5,951 nt of DNA, taken from assembly GCA_003450655.1 (NCBI GenBank), contig DMFG01000040.1, positions 775 through 6,725 on the forward strand, given 5' to 3'. Source of the stretch: Coxiellaceae bacterium. Lineage in GTDB: Bacteria > Pseudomonadota > Gammaproteobacteria > Coxiellales > Coxiellaceae. The notes beneath the pieces were generated by a model. The model did no database searches and was not told the DNA's origin. It saw only the letters and a list, made by a program, of their open reading frames with translations. The position numbers and the translations under genes were made by a program. Shown here one piece after another: positions 1 through 5,799 of the stretch. The first letter of the stretch is position 1, and every line of letters starts with the position of its first letter.

Positions 1-584
1 CCATCTTGATAATCATAAAAAATACCACCAACACCACGGGTCTCTTGTCGATGGTGATTATAAAAATATTCATCACACCAGTATTTAAAGGCTGAATAGG
101 CATTCTTGTCATGATGATCCAAAGTATTCTTTAACACCTGATGCCAATGGCGACAGTCTTCCATAAAAGGATAATATGGCGTTAAATCACAGCCGCCAGC
201 AAACCACCAGATTGGCCCCGCTTCAAAATAACGATAATTCAGATGCACCGTAGGGCAAAAAGGACTACGAGGATGAATAATGAGTGACACACCCGCACCC
301 CAAAAAGGGTGACCCTGGAGTTCTGGTTTATGCCCTAGTAATGAGGCAGGCGGTTGTTGCCCTTGAATGTATGAAAAGTTAACGCCGCCTTGCTCAATCA
401 AATGACCGTTGGTCAGCACGCGAGTTCGCCCTTCACCCAAGCCTTCTTTTTGCCATGCATCCTCAACAAATCTTGCTTCACCTTCAAGTGTCTCTAACCC
501 TTGCGTAAGACGATCCTGATAATCCTTAAGAAACCCAATAACTCGCTCGCGGGATTGGGTTGATGGAAGAGCAATGGCTGACAT
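1..584 (-). CDS. hemF: Oxygen-dependent coproporphyrinogen III oxidase HemF (C-terminus cut by window edge)
   Basis: This enzyme converts coproporphyrinogen III to protoporphyrinogen IX by two oxidative decarboxylations that use O2, in cytoplasmic haem synthesis. The first 194 residues are visible, starting MSAIALPSTQ; E. coli HemF has 299, so roughly a third is missing at the left edge. Family signatures are clear: FVEDAW (39-44), GVNFSYI (67-73), VSLIIHP (99-105), PTVHLNYRYFE (111-121), CDLTPYY (132-138), KYWCDEYF (167-174) and RGVGGIFYD (183-191). Histidines equivalent to E. coli H96, H106, H145 and H175 are present as H104, H114, H148 and H178. Arg118 and Asp133 match the human active-site pair R262 and D282. 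The loop before WWF is about five residues shorter than in E. coli, and the usual GGG before the DLTP motif reads AGG. The ATG lacks a good Shine-Dalgarno sequence, but it is the start that best fits the family N-terminus. The gene has its own promoter just upstream. Confidence 0.96.
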   Translation of the reverse strand, partial: MSAIALPSTQSRERVIGFLKDYQDRLTQGLETLEGEARFVEDAWQKEGLGEGRTRVLTNGHLIEQGGVNFSYIQGQQPPASLLGHKPELQGHPFWGAGVSLIIHPRSPFCPTVHLNYRYFEAGPIWWFAGGCDLTPYYPFMEDCRHWHQVLKNTLDHHDKNAYSAFKYWCDEYFYNHHRQETRGVGGIFYDYQD

Positions 585-615
585 GAAATGAACCCAAGTG
601 ATTAAAATATGGGCT

Positions 616-644
616 ATATTACGCTTGCCTATAAAAGGATTCAA
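616..644 (-). promoter_or_regulatory. Sigma70-like promoter of hemF
   Basis: On the minus strand, TTGAAT (plus positions 639-644) is followed after exactly 17 bases by TAATAT (616-621). Each box matches four of six consensus bases. Predicted transcription would start near 609, about 25 bases before the hemF ATG. The -35 box begins only five bases after the stop codon of the upstream transporter gene, so hemF can be transcribed alone or by read-through from the ligase-transporter operon. No terminator hairpin was seen in the 65-base gap. This is a by-eye match only. Confidence 0.5.
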
Positions 645-649
645 GAGGA

Positions 650-1570
650 TTATTTGCTTTGTGACTCCTGGGAAAGCACCTTAACAATAGCAGCTCCAAT
701 AATAACCAATGCCAGTGCAATTAATAAGCACATTTCGATGGGATCGAAGACATAACGATCAGAAAACATCTCAAGGGAGAATGCCATCACTGGAATCAGC
801 GGAGATAAAAAAGAAACAAACATAGGATCAACCCTTTCTATGCCTTTTTGCAATAAAAATAAAGGCAAAATGAAAGATAAAATCGCAACAGCTATCGCTA
901 TAGGAAAATAATCAATTATCATTGAGTGTACAAATGAAAATGAGGCTGGAAAAATACACAAAGCTAATCCAGCAACCAACCACAGGACATAAAAGCGTTG
1001 CGATAAAATTTCAGTTGTAGAGACACCTGCATGAGCTAATTGATGAGATAAGATGACTGTCCAAGCCGCAAAAAATGAAGAAAAAAACGCTATAATCATT
1101 CCCAATAAAATCTCACTAGAGTAATTACTGAGCGCAAGCTCGTGATAACTGATCATGAATAATAATCCTGCAATAGCGATAGTAAATAACAATTCCAGAC
1201 ACCTCGCTTTATTCCATGCAGAAGACGCTGAGGTGATAATAAATATAAACACTGGAAGGCCGCCAAGAAGAATGGCTGTAAAAACATCAGGATTGAGCGA
1301 GTCGAGCGCAAGAAAAGTTCCTATCCACATCATAGCTGTAGTCATGTTTAATAAAAAGATGCCTCGACTGTGATTAAGGTACACCTCTCTTAGACGTGAA
1401 ATTCTCATTAATTGAAGACCATTAAACCAAATGATGGTCACTGTAATGGAAGAAAATGTGACCAGCAAAGGCCCATACGTTTGCTCGCTAGCTGATATAA
1501 CTAAAGATGATAGAGCGGTCACCACGCAATAACCAATGACTGATGTGATTCCTATGATCGGCCTAGTCAT
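650..1570 (-). CDS. DMT superfamily (EamA-type) transporter, probable small-metabolite exporter
   Basis: This is a 306-residue, very hydrophobic protein with about ten predicted membrane helices in two five-helix halves, the size and layout of EamA-domain drug/metabolite transporters of the inner membrane. The second half carries a family-like segment around residues 249-270, DPMFVSFLSPLIPVMAF followed by a helix and acidic residues, which resembles the conserved penultimate helices of EamA proteins. The tail is short and charged (QESQSK). Characterised relatives such as RhtA and YdeD export amino acids, but substrate cannot be read from sequence in this family. The start ATG overlaps the TGA of the upstream ATP-grasp ligase gene (ATGA, 1567-1570), with an AAGGA motif at 1573-1577 only two bases before the ATG, so translation is probably coupled. 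The pairing suggests that it exports the product of the ligase; import of a substrate is the alternative. Confidence 0.88.
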   Translation of the reverse strand: MTRPIIGITSVIGYCVVTALSSLVISASEQTYGPLLVTFSSITVTIIWFNGLQLMRISRLREVYLNHSRGIFLLNMTTAMMWIGTFLALDSLNPDVFTAILLGGLPVFIFIITSASSAWNKARCLELLFTIAIAGLLFMISYHELALSNYSSEILLGMIIAFFSSFFAAWTVILSHQLAHAGVSTTEILSQRFYVLWLVAGLALCIFPASFSFVHSMIIDYFPIAIAVAILSFILPLFLLQKGIERVDPMFVSFLSPLIPVMAFSLEMFSDRYVFDPIEMCLLIALALVIIGAAIVKVLSQESQSK

Positions 1571-2811
1571 GATCCTTTCTCTACATAGTTTACGAATTGG
1601 TGATCTCGTATAACATTAAAATCAGCGCGCAATTCCAGATAAGACGCATTATGAATCATTACAAAACCAGCAATATTCTCTTTAACAAACAAAAAACTTG
1701 TTTGTGACTCAAAATAATTCGCATCAAACGTATCCCCCGGCTTTATATACCAATCAATATTCCAATAACTAGAGAACTCAGGAATACTGAATGAATCCAC
1801 AACACCGACTTGAACAGGTATAAATGCCCACGCATAATAATCACCACACCATTGCATATTAATATCAGGCTTAATGCCCAACTGACACTGCAAGTGCATT
1901 TGAGCAAAATCGATTTGGTATTGCTTTCGATATAAATCAACGATACGACCACCAGGCGCGCGAGCCGCTATTTCCACAAAAACAAGACGATCATCTGGGG
2001 TATGGAATAACTCCATATGAGTAGCACAATTCTCTGGCTTCATAGCCTGAATTACAGCTGAATTGGTTGATATAATACGTTTATACATTGGACTGTCAGG
2101 CGTGAGGATAATAGAACCAATAGGTCTCCCCGATAGAAATTGATCGCATGGCCATGCATATTCACACACACACTCGATAAGTATTTCACCTTCAAAAACC
2201 ACACTATCGCAGTGGTACATTGTTCCTTGCAATAGTTCTTCGATTAAATAGCGCTGGTGATCACAATCTGATATCCACTGCCTGAGCTCAGACTCATTGC
2301 TTAATACCCCTGCTTTCATAGCACCAAACCCATCACAGGGCTTACAAAACAATGGGAAATTAGGCAGCTCCTCATGGATAGCAGTTAAAGCATCGTCTGC
2401 TGAAGAATAATCATTGGACGAATAATCCACATATCTGGCATAGTCAACTGAAGCGCCATAGAGGCTTTGTTTCATTAACGTTTTATTAGTAAATCGTTCT
2501 ACATAGTCGACTTGATCACCTGACAAGCCCAACTCTTGTCTTACATGTGCTGCAAGCACTAATATATCTTCTTTATTGGGTAGCAAAATAACTTCTGAAG
2601 CACTCATAAAAGGTTTGATTGCTTGAGTCACAGACATCAATGTCAATTCTTTTAAAGGAATGATCTCATCAAAGTAACCTTGTGTGGCGATAGGCATCAA
2701 ATTATACGTGTCGACCGGCAATACCAATACCCACTTAGCTTCATCGCGCTTTAAATTGACTACGTTAAATTCTGGTGTTGCAAATGAACAGAGCATAATG
2801 ACTGTTTTCAT
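1567..2811 (-). CDS. ATP-grasp carboxylate-amine ligase (amino acid ligase-like)
   Basis: This is a 414-residue protein of the ATP-grasp superfamily, whose members activate a carboxylate as acyl-phosphate and join it to an amine or thiol. Residues 1-100 form a Rossmann-like pre-ATP-grasp domain. Next come an NKTLMK segment (109-114, the usual Lys-x-x-Met-Arg/Lys entry), FCKPCDG with ATP-binding Lys157, and a glycine-rich loop GFGAMKAG (161-168). The hinge and adenine pocket are YLIEELLQG (188-196), followed by the strand pair CDSVVFEGEI (201-210). Metal-binding acids are probably Glu267 (HMELF) and Glu280 (VFVEIAARAPGG). Residues 315-414 form a C-terminal lid-like part. The overall pattern is closest to the BacD/carnosine-synthase-like amino acid ligases rather than to purine or carboxylase enzymes; the exact substrates cannot be told. 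Eleven cysteines are present, two of them beside Lys157. The GGAGG ribosome binding site supports the start. It is the first gene of an operon with the EamA transporter. Confidence 0.87.
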   Translation of the reverse strand: MKTVIMLCSFATPEFNVVNLKRDEAKWVLVLPVDTYNLMPIATQGYFDEIIPLKELTLMSVTQAIKPFMSASEVILLPNKEDILVLAAHVRQELGLSGDQVDYVERFTNKTLMKQSLYGASVDYARYVDYSSNDYSSADDALTAIHEELPNFPLFCKPCDGFGAMKAGVLSNESELRQWISDCDHQRYLIEELLQGTMYHCDSVVFEGEILIECVCEYAWPCDQFLSGRPIGSIILTPDSPMYKRIISTNSAVIQAMKPENCATHMELFHTPDDRLVFVEIAARAPGGRIVDLYRKQYQIDFAQMHLQCQLGIKPDINMQWCGDYYAWAFIPVQVGVVDSFSIPEFSSYWNIDWYIKPGDTFDANYFESQTSFLFVKENIAGFVMIHNASYLELRADFNVIRDHQFVNYVEKGS

Positions 2812-2815
2812 GCCC

Positions 2816-2820
2816 CCTCC
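2816..2820 (-). promoter_or_regulatory. Ribosome binding site of the ATP-grasp ligase gene
   Basis: The minus strand reads GGAGGGGGC directly before the ATG at 2811. A perfect GGAGG lies four bases from the start codon, a slightly short spacing but by far the strongest Shine-Dalgarno match in the window. It fixes the start of the ligase gene. Confidence 0.7.
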
Positions 2821-2845
2821 GTTTTTCTTAAGACACCTTCATATA

Positions 2846-2873
2846 ATAGTAGAAAATAGAAAAAACCGCCCAA
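2846..2873 (-). promoter_or_regulatory. Weak candidate promoter for the ligase-transporter operon
   Basis: On the minus strand TTGGGC (plus 2868-2873) is followed after 16 bases by TACTAT (2846-2851), with an overlapping alternative -10 TATTAT (2843-2848) at 19 bases. The -35 box matches only its first three bases, so the assignment is tentative. The position, about 35 to 60 bases before the ligase ATG, is reasonable. Confidence 0.3.
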
Positions 2874-2993
2874 CGCCATAAGTAACTGAATAAAAAATAA
2901 AAAATATCCACGCTTTCTTCTTAGATACCCTAAAACTGGTCACACCCCCGTACCAATTACACACAGTAAACCACTAGGAAAACACCACAATTG

Positions 2994-3002
2994 TGATAGA
3001 AT
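2994..3002 (+). promoter_or_regulatory. Extended -10 promoter element for trhO
   Basis: The sequence TGATAGAAT matches the extended -10 pattern TGnTATAAT with one mismatch (TAGAAT at 2997-3002). No convincing -35 box lies 16 to 18 bases upstream, as is common for extended -10 promoters. Transcription would begin near 3009, about 40 bases before the preferred trhO start. The element overlaps a possible GTG start at 2993, which argues against that codon being used. Confidence 0.45.
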
Positions 3003-3037
3003 GTCGCGCAATTATCGGATTAAATCCCTATTCAGTC

Positions 3038-3041
3038 AGGA
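3038..3041 (+). promoter_or_regulatory. Ribosome binding site that decides the trhO start
   Basis: AGGA lies eight bases before the ATG at 3050, an ideal spacing. The alternative upstream GTG at 2993 has AGGAA twelve bases away, a poorer distance. This is one of two reasons for choosing the later start. Confidence 0.5.
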
Positions 3042-3049
3042 TCCCTCTC

Positions 3050-3901
3050 ATGATTAATGTTAGCGCTTACGCCTTCACCCCACTCGAAGAAGACCGATTA
3101 CCATCACTCAAGCAAGATATCTTAGCGCAAGCTAAAACACTCAACCTAAAAGGAACCATTCTTCTCAGCACAGAAGGTATCAATGCTTTTTTTTCTGGCG
3201 AGCCAGAGACTGTTGAGCAGTTTAAAACATTCTTATCGACTTACCCTGAATTTGCTACGCTTCCCTATAAAGACAGCCCATCAGATGAGCAACCCTTTTC
3301 TCGGATGCTGGTTCGAATCAAAAAAGAAATTATCAGTATGGGCGTAGACTCTGTTATTCCTCACGATCACACAGCGCCTTATATCACTGCAAAAGATCTT
3401 AAAGCGGCCTATGAGAGTGACGAACCCCCTATCGTACTCGATACACGTAATGATTATGAGATTCAACTGGGTAAATTTGATGATGCTTTAGAATTAGATA
3501 TTAAAAGTTTTCGTGATTTCCCAGAAGCCATTCAACAACTTCCCGATGATTTGAAATCTAAAAAAATTGTAACATACTGCACTGGTGGTATTCGTTGTGA
3601 AAAAGCTGCTGAATTAATGCAACAAGCCGGATTTAACAATGTGTATCAATTAGAAGGCGGTGTCTTAAAATATTTTGAAGACTGTGGCGGCGACCATTAT
3701 ACGGGTGAATGCTTTGTGTTTGATAAGCGTGTTGGAGTGAATAGTGAACTTCATGAAACAGACACTAAACAGTGCTTTGCTTGTCGCATGCCACTAACGA
3801 CAGCTGACCAGGCGAACTTTCCTACCTGCCCTCACTGCGGTGGAAATGCAGCGCTTGGCAAACGCGCCAGAGAGCGTCAAGATCAAGAGAACCGAACATG
3901 A
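3050..3901 (+). CDS. trhO: tRNA uridine(34) hydroxylase TrhO (rhodanese family, formerly YceA/UPF0176)
   Basis: TrhO catalyses O2-dependent hydroxylation of U34 in tRNA anticodons, giving 5-hydroxyuridine, the precursor of the cmo5U/mcmo5U wobble modifications. The preferred product has 283 residues, beginning MINVSAYAF; a GTG at 2993 would add 19 residues. An N-terminal UPF0176-type domain (about 1-90) contains GTILLSTEGINAFFSG. A rhodanese domain follows (about 110-215) with VLDTRNDYE and the active loop CTGGIRCEKA, in which Cys177 is the expected catalytic cysteine and Cys183 is the second conserved one. After the family-typical GECFVFDKRV segment there are two CxxC pairs (Cys242/245 and Cys260/263), probably one zinc site. 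The start at 3050 is chosen because the upstream region holds a -10 box and an ideally spaced AGGA, and because family similarity begins near this Met. The stop overlaps the next gene by ATGA, so the two are probably co-transcribed and translationally coupled. Confidence 0.93.
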   Translation: MINVSAYAFTPLEEDRLPSLKQDILAQAKTLNLKGTILLSTEGINAFFSGEPETVEQFKTFLSTYPEFATLPYKDSPSDEQPFSRMLVRIKKEIISMGVDSVIPHDHTAPYITAKDLKAAYESDEPPIVLDTRNDYEIQLGKFDDALELDIKSFRDFPEAIQQLPDDLKSKKIVTYCTGGIRCEKAAELMQQAGFNNVYQLEGGVLKYFEDCGGDHYTGECFVFDKRVGVNSELHETDTKQCFACRMPLTTADQANFPTCPHCGGNAALGKRARERQDQENRT

Positions 3902-4491
3902 GCCTTCCTATTTTATACAGCTTTGTGCGCTGCCCATATGCTATGCGAGCTCGCATGGCCTGCTGCAGAGCCAATACAGACATTGAAATACGTGAAGTCA
4001 ACCTCAAGGATAAACCCGCTGAACTATTACAAGCGTCACCTAAAGGCACCGTCCCTGTCTTCATTCATCCGGATGGCCGAATAATCGATGAAAGTGCAGA
4101 CATTGTGAAGGAGCAACTCGCTTCTATTGCCATCCCTTGTGACGACGCATTAGACCAAGCACTGATTGAAGCATTACATAAAGATTTTATACCGGCACTA
4201 CAGCACTATAAATACTCTGACCGTTACCCTGACATTGACCACAACATCACAATACGCACCCTCAAAGAGTTTCTCATAAGGCTGAATGAACACCTTATCC
4301 AAAAAGGTCGAACGGAACAGTGGAACTATTTAGATATCATGCTGCTACCACTCGTTCGACAGTGCTTTTTAGTCGACCCTGATCTCTTCACGACTTGGAA
4401 GTACAATGCCATTGAGGGATGGATTCAATCCATTATCAACCATGAGGCATTTATCAACCTAATGAAAAAGAGAGATCCGTGGAATAAATAG
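3898..4491 (+). CDS. Glutathione S-transferase / glutaredoxin-2-like protein with CPYA motif
   Basis: This is a 197-residue cytosolic protein. Residues 1-75 form a thioredoxin-like GST N-terminal domain: strand LPILYSF, then RCPYAMRARM with the redox motif Cys12-Pro13-Tyr14-Ala15, strand IREVNL, the cis-proline loop GTVPVF (Pro53), and DESADI (64-69), which carries the acidic-Ser pair that usually holds the gamma-glutamyl part of glutathione. Residues 83-195 are helical and correspond to the GST C-terminal domain. A cysteine at this place is typical of omega-class GSTs and glutaredoxin 2, which reduce disulfides or glutathione adducts rather than conjugate glutathione to electrophiles. The start overlaps the trhO stop (ATGA, 3898-3901) and has only a weak purine-rich ribosome binding site, so coupling is likely. 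The link to tRNA hydroxylation is unexplained; it might keep a TrhO cysteine reduced, which is only a guess. Confidence 0.87.
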   Translation: MSLPILYSFVRCPYAMRARMACCRANTDIEIREVNLKDKPAELLQASPKGTVPVFIHPDGRIIDESADIVKEQLASIAIPCDDALDQALIEALHKDFIPALQHYKYSDRYPDIDHNITIRTLKEFLIRLNEHLIQKGRTEQWNYLDIMLLPLVRQCFLVDPDLFTTWKYNAIEGWIQSIINHEAFINLMKKRDPWNK

Positions 4492-4504
4492 TGAATGAAT
4501 ACAA

Positions 4505-4521
4505 TAATGAAACCGTCATTA
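4505..4521 (+). repeat. Short inverted repeat after the GST-like gene, doubtful terminator
   Basis: TAATGA and TCATTA (six perfect pairs) flank a five-base loop AACCG, beginning 14 bases after the stop of the GST-like gene. The following bases are A-rich and then TTTTA, not a clean U-tract, and the stem has only one G-C pair, so termination would be weak. It could instead be an operator-like palindrome for the next gene. Confidence 0.25.
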
Positions 4522-4622
4522 AAAAATAATTTTATATATACCAATAATATCATTCATAGGAAAACTGGCTCTCTGGTAACATAGATTTTTTTCATCCAAC
4601 GCTCAACGTAGAAATAACCGTT

Positions 4623-5780
4623 ATGACTCAAATTCACTTTGGACCATACAGTAAAACTGTTTATATTGAAAACAGAAGCGGCTGTAATAGAAGAAACAAA
4701 CTAGAAATCAACACCCAGCATTACACACTTCCTGAAATTAATCAGCACACCCAGGAAATTAAAACTGCTCGCCTGGTCTATAATACCGGTTTCTTTATCG
4801 ATACCGCGTGTTTTCAATCACTACTTCCAGCTGCTGATGATTGGCTCTCTGTAAGTGAGCAAGACATTGATACACACTTTCCTGTCCTCAATGAACATTT
4901 CCATCAATTCACCCTAGGAAAAAGCATGCAACGTTGGCATGATGAAATTCCTGGATTTGGACCCTGCCTGGCTTTCAACTGCCATCATCAACTAAACACA
5001 GAACTACAATTGGCCATTCAAGATTCACTGCTAGGTCATCGCATCAATCTCGACGGGCAAGCGTATCGATTGATCGATCGAGGAATGGGCTTTTACCTTG
5101 GACCCAAAGGCGAAGCAAAAAAGGAACAGCGCAGCTCCGTAGAAAGCTTTCCACCATCAAACCCATTAAGCCCAGAAAATCTCAAGACCTATACAAAAGA
5201 AATCAATCTAGACTTAAGATTTGCTTTGGGAAAAGAATATAAAAACGACGGTATTTTTCTTGATGAACGGTATTTTTATCATGGCAAACACCCCTTGGTA
5301 AGTGCATCACTTAACATCCATTTAAGCCCTAGTGACAATCACCCCGCTAGACTGATGCATTGGGACGAGATTTACAGTTCCATCACGGAGCACATTAAAC
5401 CGTTCCAATGCTTTATTACAAGAAGCGTTTCATCCAATCACCTAACGACACCAGATCGTTTTGTTAATAATGGATACTGGTCCAAAGCCGATAAAGTGTT
5501 GCAAAGAACCTTTCAACCCACTCACAAACAGTTTGTAGAGAGAGTTATTTTAGAGAAAACACCGTCACAAGCCGGCCATAAAATTGAACAAACACATCCA
5601 GTAACAGAACAGTTTTCATTGAGCGAAAAACAGAGTAAACGTGAATCAGCATCCATAGAAAAAGAATCGCCGGGACGTATCCTAACTAGTAAAAATATCT
5701 TTTCAGTATTATCAACGGATAGTGATGATGAGAGTGAAACAGAAGCAGATCAAGATAAAGCATCTAATCTTGTTTCATAA
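4623..5780 (+). CDS. Hypothetical protein with acidic C-terminal tail; possible secreted effector
   Basis: I do not recognise this 385-residue protein. It has no signal peptide and no membrane helix, so it starts as a cytosolic protein. Residues about 1-162 look folded, with aromatic and Cys/His-rich stretches such as GFGPCLAFNCHH (111-122) and DRGMGFYLGPKG (152-163). Residues 164-190 are a polar Ser/Pro/Glu/Lys linker. Residues about 193-305 look folded again (GIFLDERYFYHG, LMHWDEI, NNGYWSKAD). From about 310 to the end the chain is polar and probably disordered, closing with eight acidic residues between Asp366 and Asp378 and the end SNLVS. Such tails resemble the glutamate-rich signals of Dot/Icm type IV effectors, but this is inference. 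The ATG is the first start codon after an in-frame stop at 4557-4559. The ribosome binding site is weak. It stands alone on the plus strand, 131 bases after the GST-like gene, and converges with the next gene. Confidence 0.72.
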   Translation: MTQIHFGPYSKTVYIENRSGCNRRNKLEINTQHYTLPEINQHTQEIKTARLVYNTGFFIDTACFQSLLPAADDWLSVSEQDIDTHFPVLNEHFHQFTLGKSMQRWHDEIPGFGPCLAFNCHHQLNTELQLAIQDSLLGHRINLDGQAYRLIDRGMGFYLGPKGEAKKEQRSSVESFPPSNPLSPENLKTYTKEINLDLRFALGKEYKNDGIFLDERYFYHGKHPLVSASLNIHLSPSDNHPARLMHWDEIYSSITEHIKPFQCFITRSVSSNHLTTPDRFVNNGYWSKADKVLQRTFQPTHKQFVERVILEKTPSQAGHKIEQTHPVTEQFSLSEKQSKRESASIEKESPGRILTSKNIFSVLSTDSDDESETEADQDKASNLVS

Positions 5781-5799
5781 ATCAATATAATCATCACTG

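Noticed and set aside
1155..1373. Plus-strand open frame of 72 codons
   Set aside because: It lies wholly antisense to the EamA transporter, has no ribosome binding site, and shows a composition expected of the reverse of membrane-protein codons.
1743..1952. Minus-strand open frame of 69 codons with a hydrophobic product
   Set aside because: It is in another frame of the well-supported ATP-grasp gene; the hydrophobicity comes from frame-shifted reading.
2684..2881. Plus-strand open frame of 65 codons crossing the 5' end of the ligase gene
   Set aside because: Most of it is antisense to the ligase N-terminus, no start signals are seen, and the product resembles no protein.
2934..2960. Imperfect hairpin AACTGGT/ACCAATT in the divergent intergenic region as an operator or terminator
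   Set aside because: The stem is short with one mismatch, there is no U-tract, and no second copy exists nearby.
3281..3466. Minus-strand open frame of 61 codons
   Set aside because: It is antisense to the conserved core of trhO.
3822..4064. Minus-strand open frame of 80 codons
   Set aside because: It spans the trhO/GST junction antisense to two clear coding regions.
4521..4560. AT-rich stretch before the orphan gene as a PmrA-type regulatory box or a defined promoter
   Set aside because: Several TATAAT-like words occur, but none has a convincing -35 partner, and no tandem cTTAAT-type repeat is present.
5721..5798. Inverted pair AGTGATGA (5721-5728) and TCATCACT (5791-5798) as a terminator
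   Set aside because: The 62-base loop lies mostly within coding sequence for the acidic tail, and no U-tract follows. Eight-base pairs in such repetitive GAT-rich DNA are expected by chance.
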